Shown here piece by piece: positions 55,802-64,000 of a stretch of DNA of 64,000 nt (positions are counted from its first letter, which is position 1; every line of letters starts with the position of its first letter). The notes beneath the pieces were generated by a model. That model was given only the letters and a program-made list of their open reading frames with translations, was not told the DNA's origin and did not search any database. The stretch lies in the NCBI RefSeq assembly GCF_016195855.1, contig NZ_JACPYU010000008.1, positions 1 to 64,000 on the forward strand, read 5' to 3'. The stretch is from Aquabacterium sp. (GTDB taxonomy: Bacteria > Pseudomonadota > Gammaproteobacteria > Burkholderiales > Burkholderiaceae_C). The translations under genes were made by a program, and so were the position numbers.

Positions 55802-57391
55802 TCAGCGGTACATGAACTCGGGTGCGGACAGGTACAAGGTGTTCCAGTCTTGCGGCGAGCTGGTGTTGTCCAGGGCCTGGCGCGTGTCCGGGCCGAGCAT
55901 GGCGCGGGTGAACTGGTAGTAGCTGGCACGCGCCAGCTGGGGGAAGGCGGCTTGCTCGGTGGCTTGGCTGCCTTCTTCGGATTTGAACAAGCCGGCACTG
56001 TGCGTGCCAATGGCCCGCGCGATCTCGAAACGCACCGCCATCTGGCCCGAGCTGGACCAGGCATCAGCGGTGAGCGGGTAGCCGTCAGGCGTCTGGCGGT
56101 TGTAGAGGCCTTCGCCCAGCCGGTTGAGCCAGTTGAAGATGGGCGTCGTGTTGCGGATGACCTTGTCGTCGTAGGCGGCGCGCAGGGCCGAGATCACGTA
56201 GTGCATCGGGTCTTTGAACTTGCCGGGCTCGGCCTGCGTGAACTCGGGCGCACCGAGCAGCACGTTCAGGGTGTCGCCGATGTGGCCCTGGCTGGACAGG
56301 AAGGCCTCGCTCATGCGCTGCACCAGCGGCTCGGGCGGGGTGTCGGACAGCAGGTAGCGGGCCATCTTGCCGCAGACGAAGCGGGCGGTGGCCGGTTGGG
56401 TGGCCAGCGTGTCGAGCACCTCGTCCAGTTCGGTGGCGCCGCGCCCCTGGATGCGCCGGCCCAGCACGGTCTTGTCGCCGAAATCATGCCGTGCGGGGTT
56501 GAACTCGTAGGCGCCCTCACGCACGTAGAACCCGGCCAGCTCGCGGCGCAGGTGCGGCGTCTTGTCGCTGTGCTGCACGCCGTGGCCGGTCAGCACGCGG
56601 GCCAGTTCCTGCACATCGCGCTGCGTGTAGCCGGCATCGACGCCCAGGGTGTGCAGCTCCAGCAGTTCGCGGGCGTGGTTCTCGTTGAGGCGGTTGGCGG
56701 CATTCTGGTCGTTGTCCAGATAACGAAGCATGGCGGGGTGGCGGGTGGCCGCGCCCAGCAGGTCTCTGAAGCGGCCCAGTGCGTGAGGACGCAGCGCGCG
56801 CTCTTCGTAGTCGCCCAGCATGGCACGGATGTTGTGCTTGTGCTGGTGCACATTGAAGTGGTTGAACCAGAACCAGCTCATGTGCTCGCGCAGTTGCTGG
56901 GGCGAGTACAGGGCGCGCAAGAGGTGTCGGCTGGCGGCCTCTCGGGCCAGGCGGGTGAGCTCCTTCTGGTAGGGCTGTTTGTCGTCGGCCTGCTTGAGGC
57001 TGTCGAGGTCGGCCAGCAGTGCCATGAGCGGCTTTTGCGTGATGGTCAGGCTGTCAATCTGGCCTTGCACAGCGGGCGGCAGGGCGGCAGGGGGTGCCGA
57101 GGCGGTTTGCTGGGCGATGTAGCGGGCGGGGCCCAGTTGCAGGGCCAGGTTCAGCTCGCTGTCGCTGGCACCCCAGCTGAGGCGGTTGACCAGCACATGG
57201 AGCCTGGGGTCGCCCGCTGGTGTATGGGCCCTGGCCCGGGCCAGGGCCGGCTTGTCGCTGGCCTGAGGGGGCTGGCTCGCGCAGGCTGTCAGCATGCCGC
57301 AGGAGCCTGTCGCGGCACCGGCCGCCAGCGACAGGAGTGTTCGGCGGCGAATCAGGTCTGGCAAGGTGGGGTGCGGCGGTGAGGTGCTCAT
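55802..57391 (-). CDS. DUF1800 exported lipoprotein
   Basis: This 529-residue DUF1800 protein (start at the ATG at 57391; an ATG 13 codons earlier is possible) has a Tat-like RRRTLLSL motif and an LTAC lipobox, suggesting export and lipid anchoring. Family blocks are VNRLSWGASDSELN, HMSWFWFNHFNVHQ, LNENHARELLELHTLGVDAGYTQRDVQE (central part) and the C-terminal DTLNVLLGAPEF. It forms the usual pair with DUF1501. The reaction is not known. Confidence 0.9.
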   Translation of the reverse strand: MSTSPPHPTLPDLIRRRTLLSLAAGAATGSCGMLTACASQPPQASDKPALARARAHTPAGDPRLHVLVNRLSWGASDSELNLALQLGPARYIAQQTASAPPAALPPAVQGQIDSLTITQKPLMALLADLDSLKQADDKQPYQKELTRLAREAASRHLLRALYSPQQLREHMSWFWFNHFNVHQHKHNIRAMLGDYEERALRPHALGRFRDLLGAATRHPAMLRYLDNDQNAANRLNENHARELLELHTLGVDAGYTQRDVQELARVLTGHGVQHSDKTPHLRRELAGFYVREGAYEFNPARHDFGDKTVLGRRIQGRGATELDEVLDTLATQPATARFVCGKMARYLLSDTPPEPLVQRMSEAFLSSQGHIGDTLNVLLGAPEFTQAEPGKFKDPMHYVISALRAAYDDKVIRNTTPIFNWLNRLGEGLYNRQTPDGYPLTADAWSSSGQMAVRFEIARAIGTHSAGLFKSEEGSQATEQAAFPQLARASYYQFTRAMLGPDTRQALDNTSSPQDWNTLYLSAPEFMYR

Positions 57392-57579
57392 GGTTGGTTG
57401 AACGCGCCTGCCAGCTGGCCTGTTGACCATGGTGAAAAGGGGCTGTGTAAAGTTGCCCGCGCCAGCGCGCTCGGGCGGGTGCCTTGTTCGTGGCGGCGTT
57501 CACGCTTTTGAGGCCCACACGAGCAGGGTGGCAGGCGTTTCGCTCAAGCCTGGCTGAGGGCTGCCGACACCGATGTGTC

Positions 57580-58764
57580 ATGCCTGAAAACAACACGCCT
57601 TCCCCGTCCGGTCTGGCGCGCCTGCTCAACGCGGTCTTGAGCACGGATCCCAAACAAAGGGGGCGCGTCTCGCGTTCCTTGATGGCTGCCTTCGTCTATG
57701 TGGTGGGGGGCCTGCTGTGCGAATTTGGCTTGCGCCGATGGCCGCTGTCCCTCGCCGGCGTGCGTGTGTACGAGTTGCTCGGCTTGCTGGTTTGCGCCGG
57801 CACCTATGTGGCCTTGCGCAGCGGCTGGAGCCTGCGCTTCGGTGATCCCTCGCTGACCATGCTCCAGATCGCAGCGGCGCAGCTGTCCGGCGCCCTGTTC
57901 TACGCGGTGATGAGCCCGGTGCGCGGTGCCATGTTGTCGCTGCAGGTGATGATCGCGCTGTTCGCCATCTTCAGCCTCAAGCTGCGCGAGCAGTTGCAGG
58001 TGACGGGCCAGGCCTTGCTGGTGATGGGCCTGACCATGGTGGCGCTGGCCTGGTGGTGGCCCCAGACCTATGAGCCCGCCGTGGAATGGGTGCATTTCAC
58101 GGTGCTGCTGACCATCCTCACGCCGGTGTCGCTGCTGGGTGTGCAACTCACGAGCATGCGCCTGAACCTGGCGCAGCAAAAGGCCGATCTCGAAACCGCA
58201 CTGGACCGCATCCAGGCATTGGTGGACAAGGACGAGATGACGGGGCTGCTCAACCGCCGGGCCATGCGCGAGATGATCCTGCACCACTTGAAACTGCAAT
58301 CACGCAGTGGCGATGGCAGCGTGCTGGCCTTGATCAACCTGGATGCCTTCAGGCGCATCAACGACCTGTATGGCCATGCGGTGGGCGACGACGCCTTGCG
58401 CCTGTTTGCGCAAGAGGTGCGCAAGGTCCTGCGGGACACCGATCTGGTGGCGCGCTGGGGTGGCGAGGAGTTCCTGGTTCTGTTGACGGCGACCACAGCC
58501 GATCAGGCCCTGGTGGCCATGGACCGTTTGCGCGATGGCTTGACGAAAGCCGATGGCCCCCCTCAGGCCCCTGACTTGCGTGTGCATTTCTCGGCCGGTG
58601 TGGCCGAGATGACGCCGCTGGAGTCCATGGACAAGGCGCTTGAACGGGCGGAAGCTGCGCTGCACCGTGCCAAGGTGCTGGGCCGCAACCGCAGCGAGCT
58701 GGCCTTGGAGCCGGCCTTGTCCGAGGTCGCCACGGCCTTGATCAAATCGACGCGGACCTTCTGA
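57580..58764 (+). CDS. Membrane-bound diguanylate cyclase (GGDEF domain)
   Basis: This 394-residue protein (ATG at 57580) has about six N-terminal membrane segments (40-195), a short coiled linker, and a GGDEF domain (about 230-375). The active-site loop is GGEEF (294-298), and an inhibitory RxxD site (RDTD, 285-288) sits five residues before it, so the enzyme should make c-di-GMP and be feedback-inhibited. KDEMTGLLNRRAM is the usual domain entry. It stands alone and divergent from the DUF1800 gene. Confidence 0.93.
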   Translation: MPENNTPSPSGLARLLNAVLSTDPKQRGRVSRSLMAAFVYVVGGLLCEFGLRRWPLSLAGVRVYELLGLLVCAGTYVALRSGWSLRFGDPSLTMLQIAAAQLSGALFYAVMSPVRGAMLSLQVMIALFAIFSLKLREQLQVTGQALLVMGLTMVALAWWWPQTYEPAVEWVHFTVLLTILTPVSLLGVQLTSMRLNLAQQKADLETALDRIQALVDKDEMTGLLNRRAMREMILHHLKLQSRSGDGSVLALINLDAFRRINDLYGHAVGDDALRLFAQEVRKVLRDTDLVARWGGEEFLVLLTATTADQALVAMDRLRDGLTKADGPPQAPDLRVHFSAGVAEMTPLESMDKALERAEAALHRAKVLGRNRSELALEPALSEVATALIKSTRTF

Positions 58765-58922
58765 GCTGACGGGGCTTTGACAAGCCGTCCGGGAAGCCCT
58801 CGGGCCCGTTCGCTGGCCCCGGTTGGCCATACCCGAGCGCACTGGCAAGATGTCAACCTTGCGCACGGGCCATCCTGACCTATGCTTGTCACCATGCGTG
58901 CAGAACATGGGGACCCCACAAC

Positions 58923-60323
58923 ATGAACGATTTGACCGCCGTGACCTCGTACAGCAATCTGACCTATGAGCAAATCGAGGTGGGCGCCAGCGTGGAGGTG
59001 GCGCACAGCGTGACGCGCGACGACGTGGCCCTGCTGGCCCTGGTGTCGGGTGATGCGTCCATCCTGGCGGCCGACGGCCTGCCCGCCGGCCAGCGCGAGC
59101 CCGTGTGCGAGGGCGTGAGCGCAGAGGCCTTGATCCATGGCGTGCTCAAGCGCCGCCTGCCGGGCCCGGGCACCACCATCGTGGCCCATCATCTGGAATA
59201 CGCAGGCCAGGTGAGCATGGGCGACCAGTTGCTGGCCAAGGTCACGGTGGTGGCCAAGCAGCCGCCTGATCGCCTGGTCATGGACTGCGTGGTGATGCGC
59301 GGCGAGACGGTCCTGCTCAATGGCCGGGTCACGGTGGCCGCGCCCTCGCGCAACCAGACGGTGGACCAACGCGACCAACCCGCCGTGATCCTGCGCCGCA
59401 ACGATGTCTTTGGCCGCCTGTTCAGCGCGTGTGAAGACATGCCGCCCGTGCCTTGTGCGGTGGTGCACCCTTGTGATGCCGATTCGCTGGCTGGCGCGCT
59501 GGAGGCCGCACGACATGGCCTGATCGAGCCCGTGCTGGTGGGCCCACGCGCCAAGATCCAGGCCGTGGCCAAGGCCGGCGGCTGGGACATCTCGGCTTAC
59601 CGCCTGGAAGACACCGAGCACAGCCATGCCGCCGCCGAGCGCGCCGTGGCCCTGGCCCGTTCGGGCGAGGTGCAGGCCCTCATGAAAGGCAGCCTGCACA
59701 CCGACGAGTTGATGGCCGCCGTGGTGCCCTCGGCCACGGGCTTGCGCACCGGCCGGCGCATCAGCCATGTCTTCGTGATGGACGTGCCCACCTACCCGCG
59801 CATGCTGCTGGTGACCGATGCGGCCGTGAACATCGCGCCGACGATCGAATGCAAGCTCGACATCGTGCAGAACGCCATCGACCTGGCGCACGTGCTGGGC
59901 GTGCCGGAGCCGCGCGTGGCCATCCTCGCCGCGGTGGAGACCGTCAACCCCGAGATGCAGGCCACGATCGATGCGGCCATGCTGTGCAAGATGGCCGATC
60001 GCGGCCAGATCACCGGCGGCATCGTCGATGGCCCGCTGGCTTTCGACAACGCCGTGAGCCTGGAGGCCGCGCGCACCAAGCACATCCAGTCGGCCGTGGC
60101 GGGCCTGGCCGACATCCTGGTCGTACCCAATATCGAAGCGGGCAACATGGTGGCCAAGCAGTTGCAATACCTGGCCGGGGCCGACAGCGCCGGCATCGTG
60201 CTGGGCACGCGGGTGCCCATTGTGCTGACCAGCCGGGCTGATTCGGTGCGCACGCGCCTGGCCTCCACCGCTGTGCTCAAGCTCCTGGCCCATGCGCGTG
60301 CCAAGGCCGCTCCCGCTACCTGA
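58923..60323 (+). CDS. MaoC-phosphate acetyl/butyryltransferase fusion
   Basis: This 466-residue protein has an N-terminal MaoC-like hot-dog domain (about 10-140; TVTRDD-type region, VSGD, LPGPGTTIVAHHLEYAG) fused to a PTA/PTB domain (about 160-455; MKGSLHTDELMAAVV, TDAAVNIAPTI, ITGGIVDGPLAFDNA, NIEAGNMVAKQLQYLAGAD). It would transfer an acetyl or short acyl group between CoA and phosphate, and the MaoC part may hydrate crotonyl-CoA-like esters. It lies eight bases upstream of ackA, so the pair can convert acyl-CoA to the acid with ATP formation. Confidence 0.93.
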   Translation: MNDLTAVTSYSNLTYEQIEVGASVEVAHSVTRDDVALLALVSGDASILAADGLPAGQREPVCEGVSAEALIHGVLKRRLPGPGTTIVAHHLEYAGQVSMGDQLLAKVTVVAKQPPDRLVMDCVVMRGETVLLNGRVTVAAPSRNQTVDQRDQPAVILRRNDVFGRLFSACEDMPPVPCAVVHPCDADSLAGALEAARHGLIEPVLVGPRAKIQAVAKAGGWDISAYRLEDTEHSHAAAERAVALARSGEVQALMKGSLHTDELMAAVVPSATGLRTGRRISHVFVMDVPTYPRMLLVTDAAVNIAPTIECKLDIVQNAIDLAHVLGVPEPRVAILAAVETVNPEMQATIDAAMLCKMADRGQITGGIVDGPLAFDNAVSLEAARTKHIQSAVAGLADILVVPNIEAGNMVAKQLQYLAGADSAGIVLGTRVPIVLTSRADSVRTRLASTAVLKLLAHARAKAAPAT

Positions 60324-60331
60324 GGCCGCCC

Positions 60332-61537
60332 ATGACCGATGCGATTGCCGTTGTCAACGCGGGCTCGTCCAGCCTGAAGTTTTCTGTCTTCACCTCCAAG
60401 GCCTTCAAGCCGCTGCTGCACGGGCAGGTCGAAGGCCTGGGTAGCCTGGGCCATGGCGCGCATGCCATCGCCAAGGCACACGACGGCCACGTGTTGCTGG
60501 AGCAGCGCTGGGCGCCTGATGCGCACATGGGCCACGAAGCCGCGCTGGCCTACCTGCTGCAGGCCTTGCCGCCGCACCTGCAAGGCCACCACTTGGTGGC
60601 GGTGGGGCACCGCATCGTGCATGGTGGCGTGCATTGCCATGAGCCGGTGTTGTTGAGCGAGGCCGTGCTGGCCGAATTGCACACCCTGATCCCGCTGGCG
60701 CCGCTGCACCAGCCGCACAACCTGTCGCCCGTGGCCGCGCTGCACAAGCTGGCGCCCCACCTGCCGCAGGTGGCTTGCTTTGACACCGCCTTTCACGCCG
60801 GCAACCCCGAGGTGGCCACGCGCTTTGCCTTGCCCTTCGAGCTGCACGACGCCGGGGTGCGCCGTTATGGCTTCCACGGCTTGTCCTACGAGTACATCGC
60901 CTCGCGTCTGCCGCACGTCGATGCACACGCCGCCAAAGGCCGCACGGTGGTCATGCACCTGGGCAACGGTGCCAGCATGTGCGCCTTGAAAGCGGGGCGC
61001 AGCGTCGCCAGTTCCATGGGTTTCACCGCGCTGGACGGCCTGCCCATGGGCACCCGCTGCGGCAGCATCGACGCCGGTGTCCTGCTGTGGCTGATGGACC
61101 AGCGCGGCCTGAATGCCCGCCAGATCGAGCACCTGCTCTACAGCGAATCCGGCTTGCTGGGCGTGTCCGGGCTGTCGTCCGACATGCGCACTTTGCTGGA
61201 CAGCGACAGTGCCAAAGCACGCGAGGCGGTGGACCTGTACGTGTACCGCATCGGGCGTGAACTGGGCTCGCTGAGCGCAGCCCTGGGTGGGCTGGATGCC
61301 ATCGTGTTCACCGCCGGCATAGGCGAGCACGCCGCGCCGATCCGCGAGCGGGTTGTGCGCGATGCGGCCTGGCTGGGCATCGACCTGGACGAGGCCGCCA
61401 ATTTGCAGCAGGTGGCCGACGGGCAGGCCTTGCGCATCAGCAAAACGGACAGCCGGGTGGCCGCCTGGGTCATCCCGACCAACGAAGAGTTGATGATTGC
61501 GCGGCACACCGCACGCCTGGTCGCCCAACCGGCCTAG
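60332..61537 (+). CDS. ackA: Acetate kinase
   Basis: Acetate kinase interconverts acetyl phosphate plus ADP with acetate plus ATP. The 401-residue protein has the N-terminal signature VNAGSSSLKFSVF, VGHRIVHGG, the catalytic aspartate in CFDTAFH, the second signature YGFHGLSYEYI, the phosphate loop HLGNGASM and GIGEHAAPIR. Length is typical. It follows the MaoC-Pta gene closely and probably uses its product. Confidence 0.96.
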   Translation: MTDAIAVVNAGSSSLKFSVFTSKAFKPLLHGQVEGLGSLGHGAHAIAKAHDGHVLLEQRWAPDAHMGHEAALAYLLQALPPHLQGHHLVAVGHRIVHGGVHCHEPVLLSEAVLAELHTLIPLAPLHQPHNLSPVAALHKLAPHLPQVACFDTAFHAGNPEVATRFALPFELHDAGVRRYGFHGLSYEYIASRLPHVDAHAAKGRTVVMHLGNGASMCALKAGRSVASSMGFTALDGLPMGTRCGSIDAGVLLWLMDQRGLNARQIEHLLYSESGLLGVSGLSSDMRTLLDSDSAKAREAVDLYVYRIGRELGSLSAALGGLDAIVFTAGIGEHAAPIRERVVRDAAWLGIDLDEAANLQQVADGQALRISKTDSRVAAWVIPTNEELMIARHTARLVAQPA

Positions 61538-61569
61538 GGGCTGTCCGGGAAGCTGGTCTGCCACCGCGC

Positions 61570-61575
61570 TACAAT
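61570..61575 (+). promoter_or_regulatory. Probable -10 box upstream of ilvE
   Basis: TACAAT (5 of 6 to the consensus) lies 74 bases before the ilvE ATG, predicting a leader of about 60 bases. No clear -35 hexamer is found at normal spacing. Confidence 0.4.
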
Positions 61576-61643
61576 CTAAGGTTCGATGAGCGCCCGTTTC
61601 CGTTGTTTCCCCGGGGCGGCGCACCCCTTTGAGAGGATTTCCC

Positions 61644-62567
61644 ATGTCGATGGACGATCGCGACGGCAAGATCTGGATGGACGGCCAGATGGTGGAATGG
61701 CGTGACGCCAAGATCCACGTGCTGACCCACACGCTGCACTACGGTTGCGGCGCTTTCGAAGGCGTGCGCGCCTACAACACGGTCAATGGCCCGGCGATCT
61801 TCCGCCTGCGCGAGCACACCGAGCGCCTGTTCAACAGCGCCAAGATCCTGCGCATGCCCATGCCCTTCACGCAAGAGCAGATCAGCCAGGCCCAACTGGA
61901 TGTGGTCAAGGCCAACAACCTGGAAAGCGGTTACATCCGCCCCCTGGTGTGGCTGGGCTCTGAAAAACTGGGCGTGAGCCCCAAGGGTGCCAAGGTGCAC
62001 GTCATGGTGGCCGCCTGGACCTGGGGCGCCTACCTGGGCGAAGAGGGCATGAAGCGCGGCATCCGCGTCAAGACCTCCAGCTACACCCGCCACCATGTCA
62101 ACATCACGATGACGCAAGCCAAGGCGGTGAGCAACTACACCAACTCCATCCTGGCCAATATGGAAGCCACGGATGACGGCTACGACGAAGCCATGCTGCT
62201 GGACAGCGCCGGTTTCGTGTCCGAAGGCGCCGGTGAGAACCTCTTCATCATCAAGAACGGCGTGATCTACACGCCCGACCTGTCGGCTGGCGCCCTGAAC
62301 GGCATCACCCGCAACACGATTTTCGCGATCGCCAAGGACATGGGCCTGGAGATCAAGGAAAAGCGCATCACCCGTGACGAGGTCTACATCTGCGATGAAG
62401 CCTTCTTCACCGGTACCGCTGCTGAAGTGACCCCGATCCGTGAGCTGGACCGTGTCCAGATCGGCATCGGCTCGCGTGGCCCCATCACCGAGAAGATCCA
62501 GGCTGCGTTCTTTGACATCGTCAATGGCCGCAACCCCAAGTACGCCGAGTGGCTGACCAAGGTCTGA
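61644..62567 (+). CDS. ilvE: Branched-chain amino acid aminotransferase
   Basis: This fold-type IV PLP aminotransferase makes leucine, isoleucine and valine from their 2-keto acids. The ATG at 61644 follows AGAGGA and gives 307 residues. Conserved features are HTLHYGCGAFEGVRAY, RLxEHTxRL, the PLP lysine Lys160 in AKAVSNY, and the phosphate-binding FFTGTAAEVTPI. The next gene starts 16 bases after its stop. Confidence 0.96.
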   Translation: MSMDDRDGKIWMDGQMVEWRDAKIHVLTHTLHYGCGAFEGVRAYNTVNGPAIFRLREHTERLFNSAKILRMPMPFTQEQISQAQLDVVKANNLESGYIRPLVWLGSEKLGVSPKGAKVHVMVAAWTWGAYLGEEGMKRGIRVKTSSYTRHHVNITMTQAKAVSNYTNSILANMEATDDGYDEAMLLDSAGFVSEGAGENLFIIKNGVIYTPDLSAGALNGITRNTIFAIAKDMGLEIKEKRITRDEVYICDEAFFTGTAAEVTPIRELDRVQIGIGSRGPITEKIQAAFFDIVNGRNPKYAEWLTKV

Positions 62568-62583
62568 TCGAGAGGGCATCGCC

Positions 62584-62799
62584 ATGAGCAACACGCAAAA
62601 ACCGAAGGCCGTGGTGGAAGTGACCGCCGCTGACGTGCAGGGCCCCGGCGTGGTCTTCTGCCCGAACCCGAAGATGGCGCTGTGGAGCACCCACCCCCGC
62701 GTCTTCATCGACGTGGCCCACTCCGGCGAAGGCATGTGCCCTTACTGCGGCACCGTCTACAAGGTCAAGGAAGGCGAGCACATCGGCCACGGTCACTGA
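62584..62799 (+). CDS. Small zinc-finger protein (zf-CHCC, NDUFS6-like)
   Basis: This 71-residue protein has the CHCC zinc-finger pattern: Cys26 (VFCPNPK), His37 (STHPRVFID) and Cys52/Cys55 (MCPYCG), with a His-rich tail. The family is related to the zinc-binding accessory subunit NDUFS6 of complex I and is common after ilvE in Betaproteobacteria. The molecular role in bacteria is not settled. Confidence 0.92.
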   Translation: MSNTQKPKAVVEVTAADVQGPGVVFCPNPKMALWSTHPRVFIDVAHSGEGMCPYCGTVYKVKEGEHIGHGH

Positions 62800-62831
62800 C
62801 CCGCGCAAGCGATCTTCGCGTTCTCCTTGTG

Positions 62832-62856
62832 CAAGCCCGGCTCCGTGCCGGGCTTG
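62832..62856 (+). terminator. Possible terminator or attenuator hairpin before purU
   Basis: CAAGCCCGG (62832-62840) pairs with CCGGGCTTG (62848-62856) around CTCCGTG. The following sequence is only modestly T-rich (TGCGTTTC), so termination may be weak. Confidence 0.5.
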
Positions 62857-62877
62857 TGCGTTTCAAGGCACGTTTTT

Positions 62878-62909
62878 CATGATGGGCCCCTACAATCGGG
62901 GCCATCATG
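62878..62909. promoter_or_regulatory. Dyad over the purU start with an embedded -10-like box
   Basis: CATGATGG(G)CCCC and GGGGCCATCATG form a 12-bp dyad with one extra G. The loop contains TACAAT (62891-62896), and the right arm contains the purU ATG (62907). A promoter here would give an almost leaderless mRNA, whereas read-through from upstream would place the start codon in a hairpin. Confidence 0.45.
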
Positions 62910-63791
62910 AAAAGCCCGCAAGAATTCGTCCTGACCCTGTCCTGCGTGGACACCAAAGGCATCGTTCACGCCGTGTCAGGCCTGCTCTACAAGGCGGGCT
63001 GCAACATCATCGACTCGCAGCAGTTCGGTGACGTGCAAAGCGAGGACAGCACCGGGCTGTTCTTCATGCGTGTTCACTTTTCGGCACCCGAACACCTGGC
63101 CGACATCAAGACCCTGGACAAGCTGTTTGGTCACGTGCGCCAGCAGTTCGCCATGACGGCCCAGATCCACGCGCTGGCCCGCAAGCCCCGCGTGCTGATC
63201 ATGGTCAGCAAGCATGGCCACTGCTTCAACGACCTGCTGTTCCGTTGGCGCTCGGGCTGGTTGCCCATTGATGTCCCGGCCATCGTGTCCAACCACCCGG
63301 ATTACGCCGAGCTGGCCGCCAGCTACGGCATCCCCTTTCACCACCTGCCGCTGCCCACCGGGTCGGGTGCGGAGGTCAAGCGTGCCCAGGAGCAGCAGGT
63401 GGAAGCCCTGGTCGAGCGCGAAGGCATCGACCTGGTTGTGCTGGCCCGCTACATGCAGATCCTCAGCCCCGAGTTCTGCGCCTTCCTCAAAGGCCGGGCC
63501 ATCAACATCCACCACAGCTTCCTGCCCAGCTTCAAGGGCGCCAAGCCCTACTACCAGGCGCATGACCGCGGCGTGAAGCTGATCGGCGCCACGGCCCACT
63601 ATGTGACGGCCGATCTGGACGAAGGCCCCATCATCGAGCAGGATGTCGAGCGTGTGGACCACACCTTGAGCCCTGAAGATTTCACCGCCGTGGGCCGCGA
63701 CGTCGAATGCGTGGTCCTGGCCCGTGCCGTGAAATGGCACACCGAACACCGCGTGTTGATGAACGGTCACAAGACCGTCGTCTTCAAGTAG
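62907..63791 (+). CDS. purU: Formyltetrahydrofolate deformylase
   Basis: PurU hydrolyses 10-formyl-THF to THF and formate, balancing one-carbon pools and feeding PurT. The 294-residue protein has an N-terminal ACT domain (about 8-85; LSCVDTKGIVHAVSGLLYKA) and a C-terminal formyltransferase fold with Asn200, His202 and Asp238 in INIHHSFLPSFKGAKPYYQA and LDEGPIIEQDV. Length is normal. An inverted repeat with a TACAAT core covers its start. Confidence 0.96.
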   Translation: MKSPQEFVLTLSCVDTKGIVHAVSGLLYKAGCNIIDSQQFGDVQSEDSTGLFFMRVHFSAPEHLADIKTLDKLFGHVRQQFAMTAQIHALARKPRVLIMVSKHGHCFNDLLFRWRSGWLPIDVPAIVSNHPDYAELAASYGIPFHHLPLPTGSGAEVKRAQEQQVEALVEREGIDLVVLARYMQILSPEFCAFLKGRAINIHHSFLPSFKGAKPYYQAHDRGVKLIGATAHYVTADLDEGPIIEQDVERVDHTLSPEDFTAVGRDVECVVLARAVKWHTEHRVLMNGHKTVVFK

Positions 63792-63821
63792 CCAGCCCTT
63801 TCATTTCGCCAGGACCCGACC

Positions 63822-64000
63822 ATGAGCGATCCGCGCGCCCGCAAAGTCTCCCAGGCAGCCCTGATGAGCACGGCCGACGAGACCGAAGCCTCCTTCTACG
63901 AGGCCATGCAACAAGGTGACCTGGACAAGATGATGTCCGTCTGGGCCGACGACGAAGAGATCGCCTGCGTGCACCCGGGCGGCCCGCGTGTGGTGGGCAC
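63822..64000 (+). CDS. SnoaL-like/NTF2-fold protein, N-terminal part (cut by window end)
   Basis: An open frame begins 30 bases after purU and runs off the window. The visible 59 residues contain STADETEASFYEAMQQGDLD and MMSVWADDEEIACVHPGGPR, typical of the SnoaL_3/DUF4440 NTF2-like family. These are small cone-shaped proteins of varied or unknown activity. The C-terminal half is not available. Confidence 0.8.
   Translation, partial: MSDPRARKVSQAALMSTADETEASFYEAMQQGDLDKMMSVWADDEEIACVHPGGPRVVG

Noticed and set aside
59792-61732. 646-codon minus-strand open frame opposite pta and ackA
   Set aside because: It spans two well-defined genes and their junction, and its translation has no family motif.

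Overview
The window comes from a high-GC betaproteobacterium, most likely a Burkholderiales member of the Leptothrix/Rubrivivax/Aquabacterium type. The evidence is the end of the ribosomal-protein alpha operon (rpsK-rpsD-rpoA-rplQ), a System I cytochrome c maturation operon, a PEP-CTERM protein, a MaoC-Pta fusion next to ackA, and hairpin-rich intergenic repeats of a kind common in that order. The genus is a guess; no 16S rRNA gene is present.

Layout. 1-2.9 kb: ribosomal/RNA polymerase genes and two tandem initiator tRNA-Met genes. 2.9-11.3 kb (minus strand): ccmABCDEFGH, preceded in the same overlapping gene string by a CcmI-like TPR protein, an aldehyde dehydrogenase and a GFA-family protein. 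11.4-52.4 kb: a large catabolic island. 52.4-57.4 kb: an AraC regulator, a PEP-CTERM protein and a DUF1501/DUF1800 pair. 57.6-64 kb: a diguanylate cyclase, MaoC-Pta/AckA, IlvE, a CHCC zinc-finger protein, PurU and a truncated SnoaL-like gene.

The island is the main discovery. It is bracketed by two paralogous diheme c-type cytochromes (11387-13480 and 50382-52418) that have the architecture, and as far as I can recall the active-site residues, of RoxA/RoxB/LatA rubber oxygenases. Between them lie genes for CoA activation (acyl-CoA synthetase, a CaiB-type transferase), an AMACR-like protein, four acyl-CoA dehydrogenases, three crotonase-fold proteins including a complete FadB, an HSD10-like dehydrogenase, two thiolases, a thiolase-like TLP1 protein, and a transport module (DUF1302 porin-like protein, DUF1329, YCF48-like Asp-box protein, MMPL/RND pump). 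Two MalT/LAL-type LuxR regulators and a single-domain haemoglobin complete the set. Inferred model: Rox enzymes cleave poly(cis-1,4-isoprene), or another polyisoprenoid, into oxo-aldehydes; these are imported, oxidised and beta-oxidised to acetyl-CoA and propionyl-CoA. The keto end would remain as 4-oxopentanoyl-CoA (levulinyl-CoA), which LvaA/LvaC/LvaD-like kinase, dehydrogenase and reductase genes could remove. The neighbouring ccm operon would supply the covalent haem that Rox enzymes need.

A previously unlisted regulatory signal ties the island together. Nine copies of a 16-bp palindrome, consensus TCGTC-N6-GACGA, lie only in its intergenic promoter regions, one before each catabolic operon. 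Most are centred 32-35 bp upstream of a plausible -10 hexamer, the position expected for an activator site overlapping -35. The two LAL regulators are the obvious candidate binders. Substrate identity, the regulator-operator match and the pathway order are inference; family assignments and the palindrome are read directly from the sequence.
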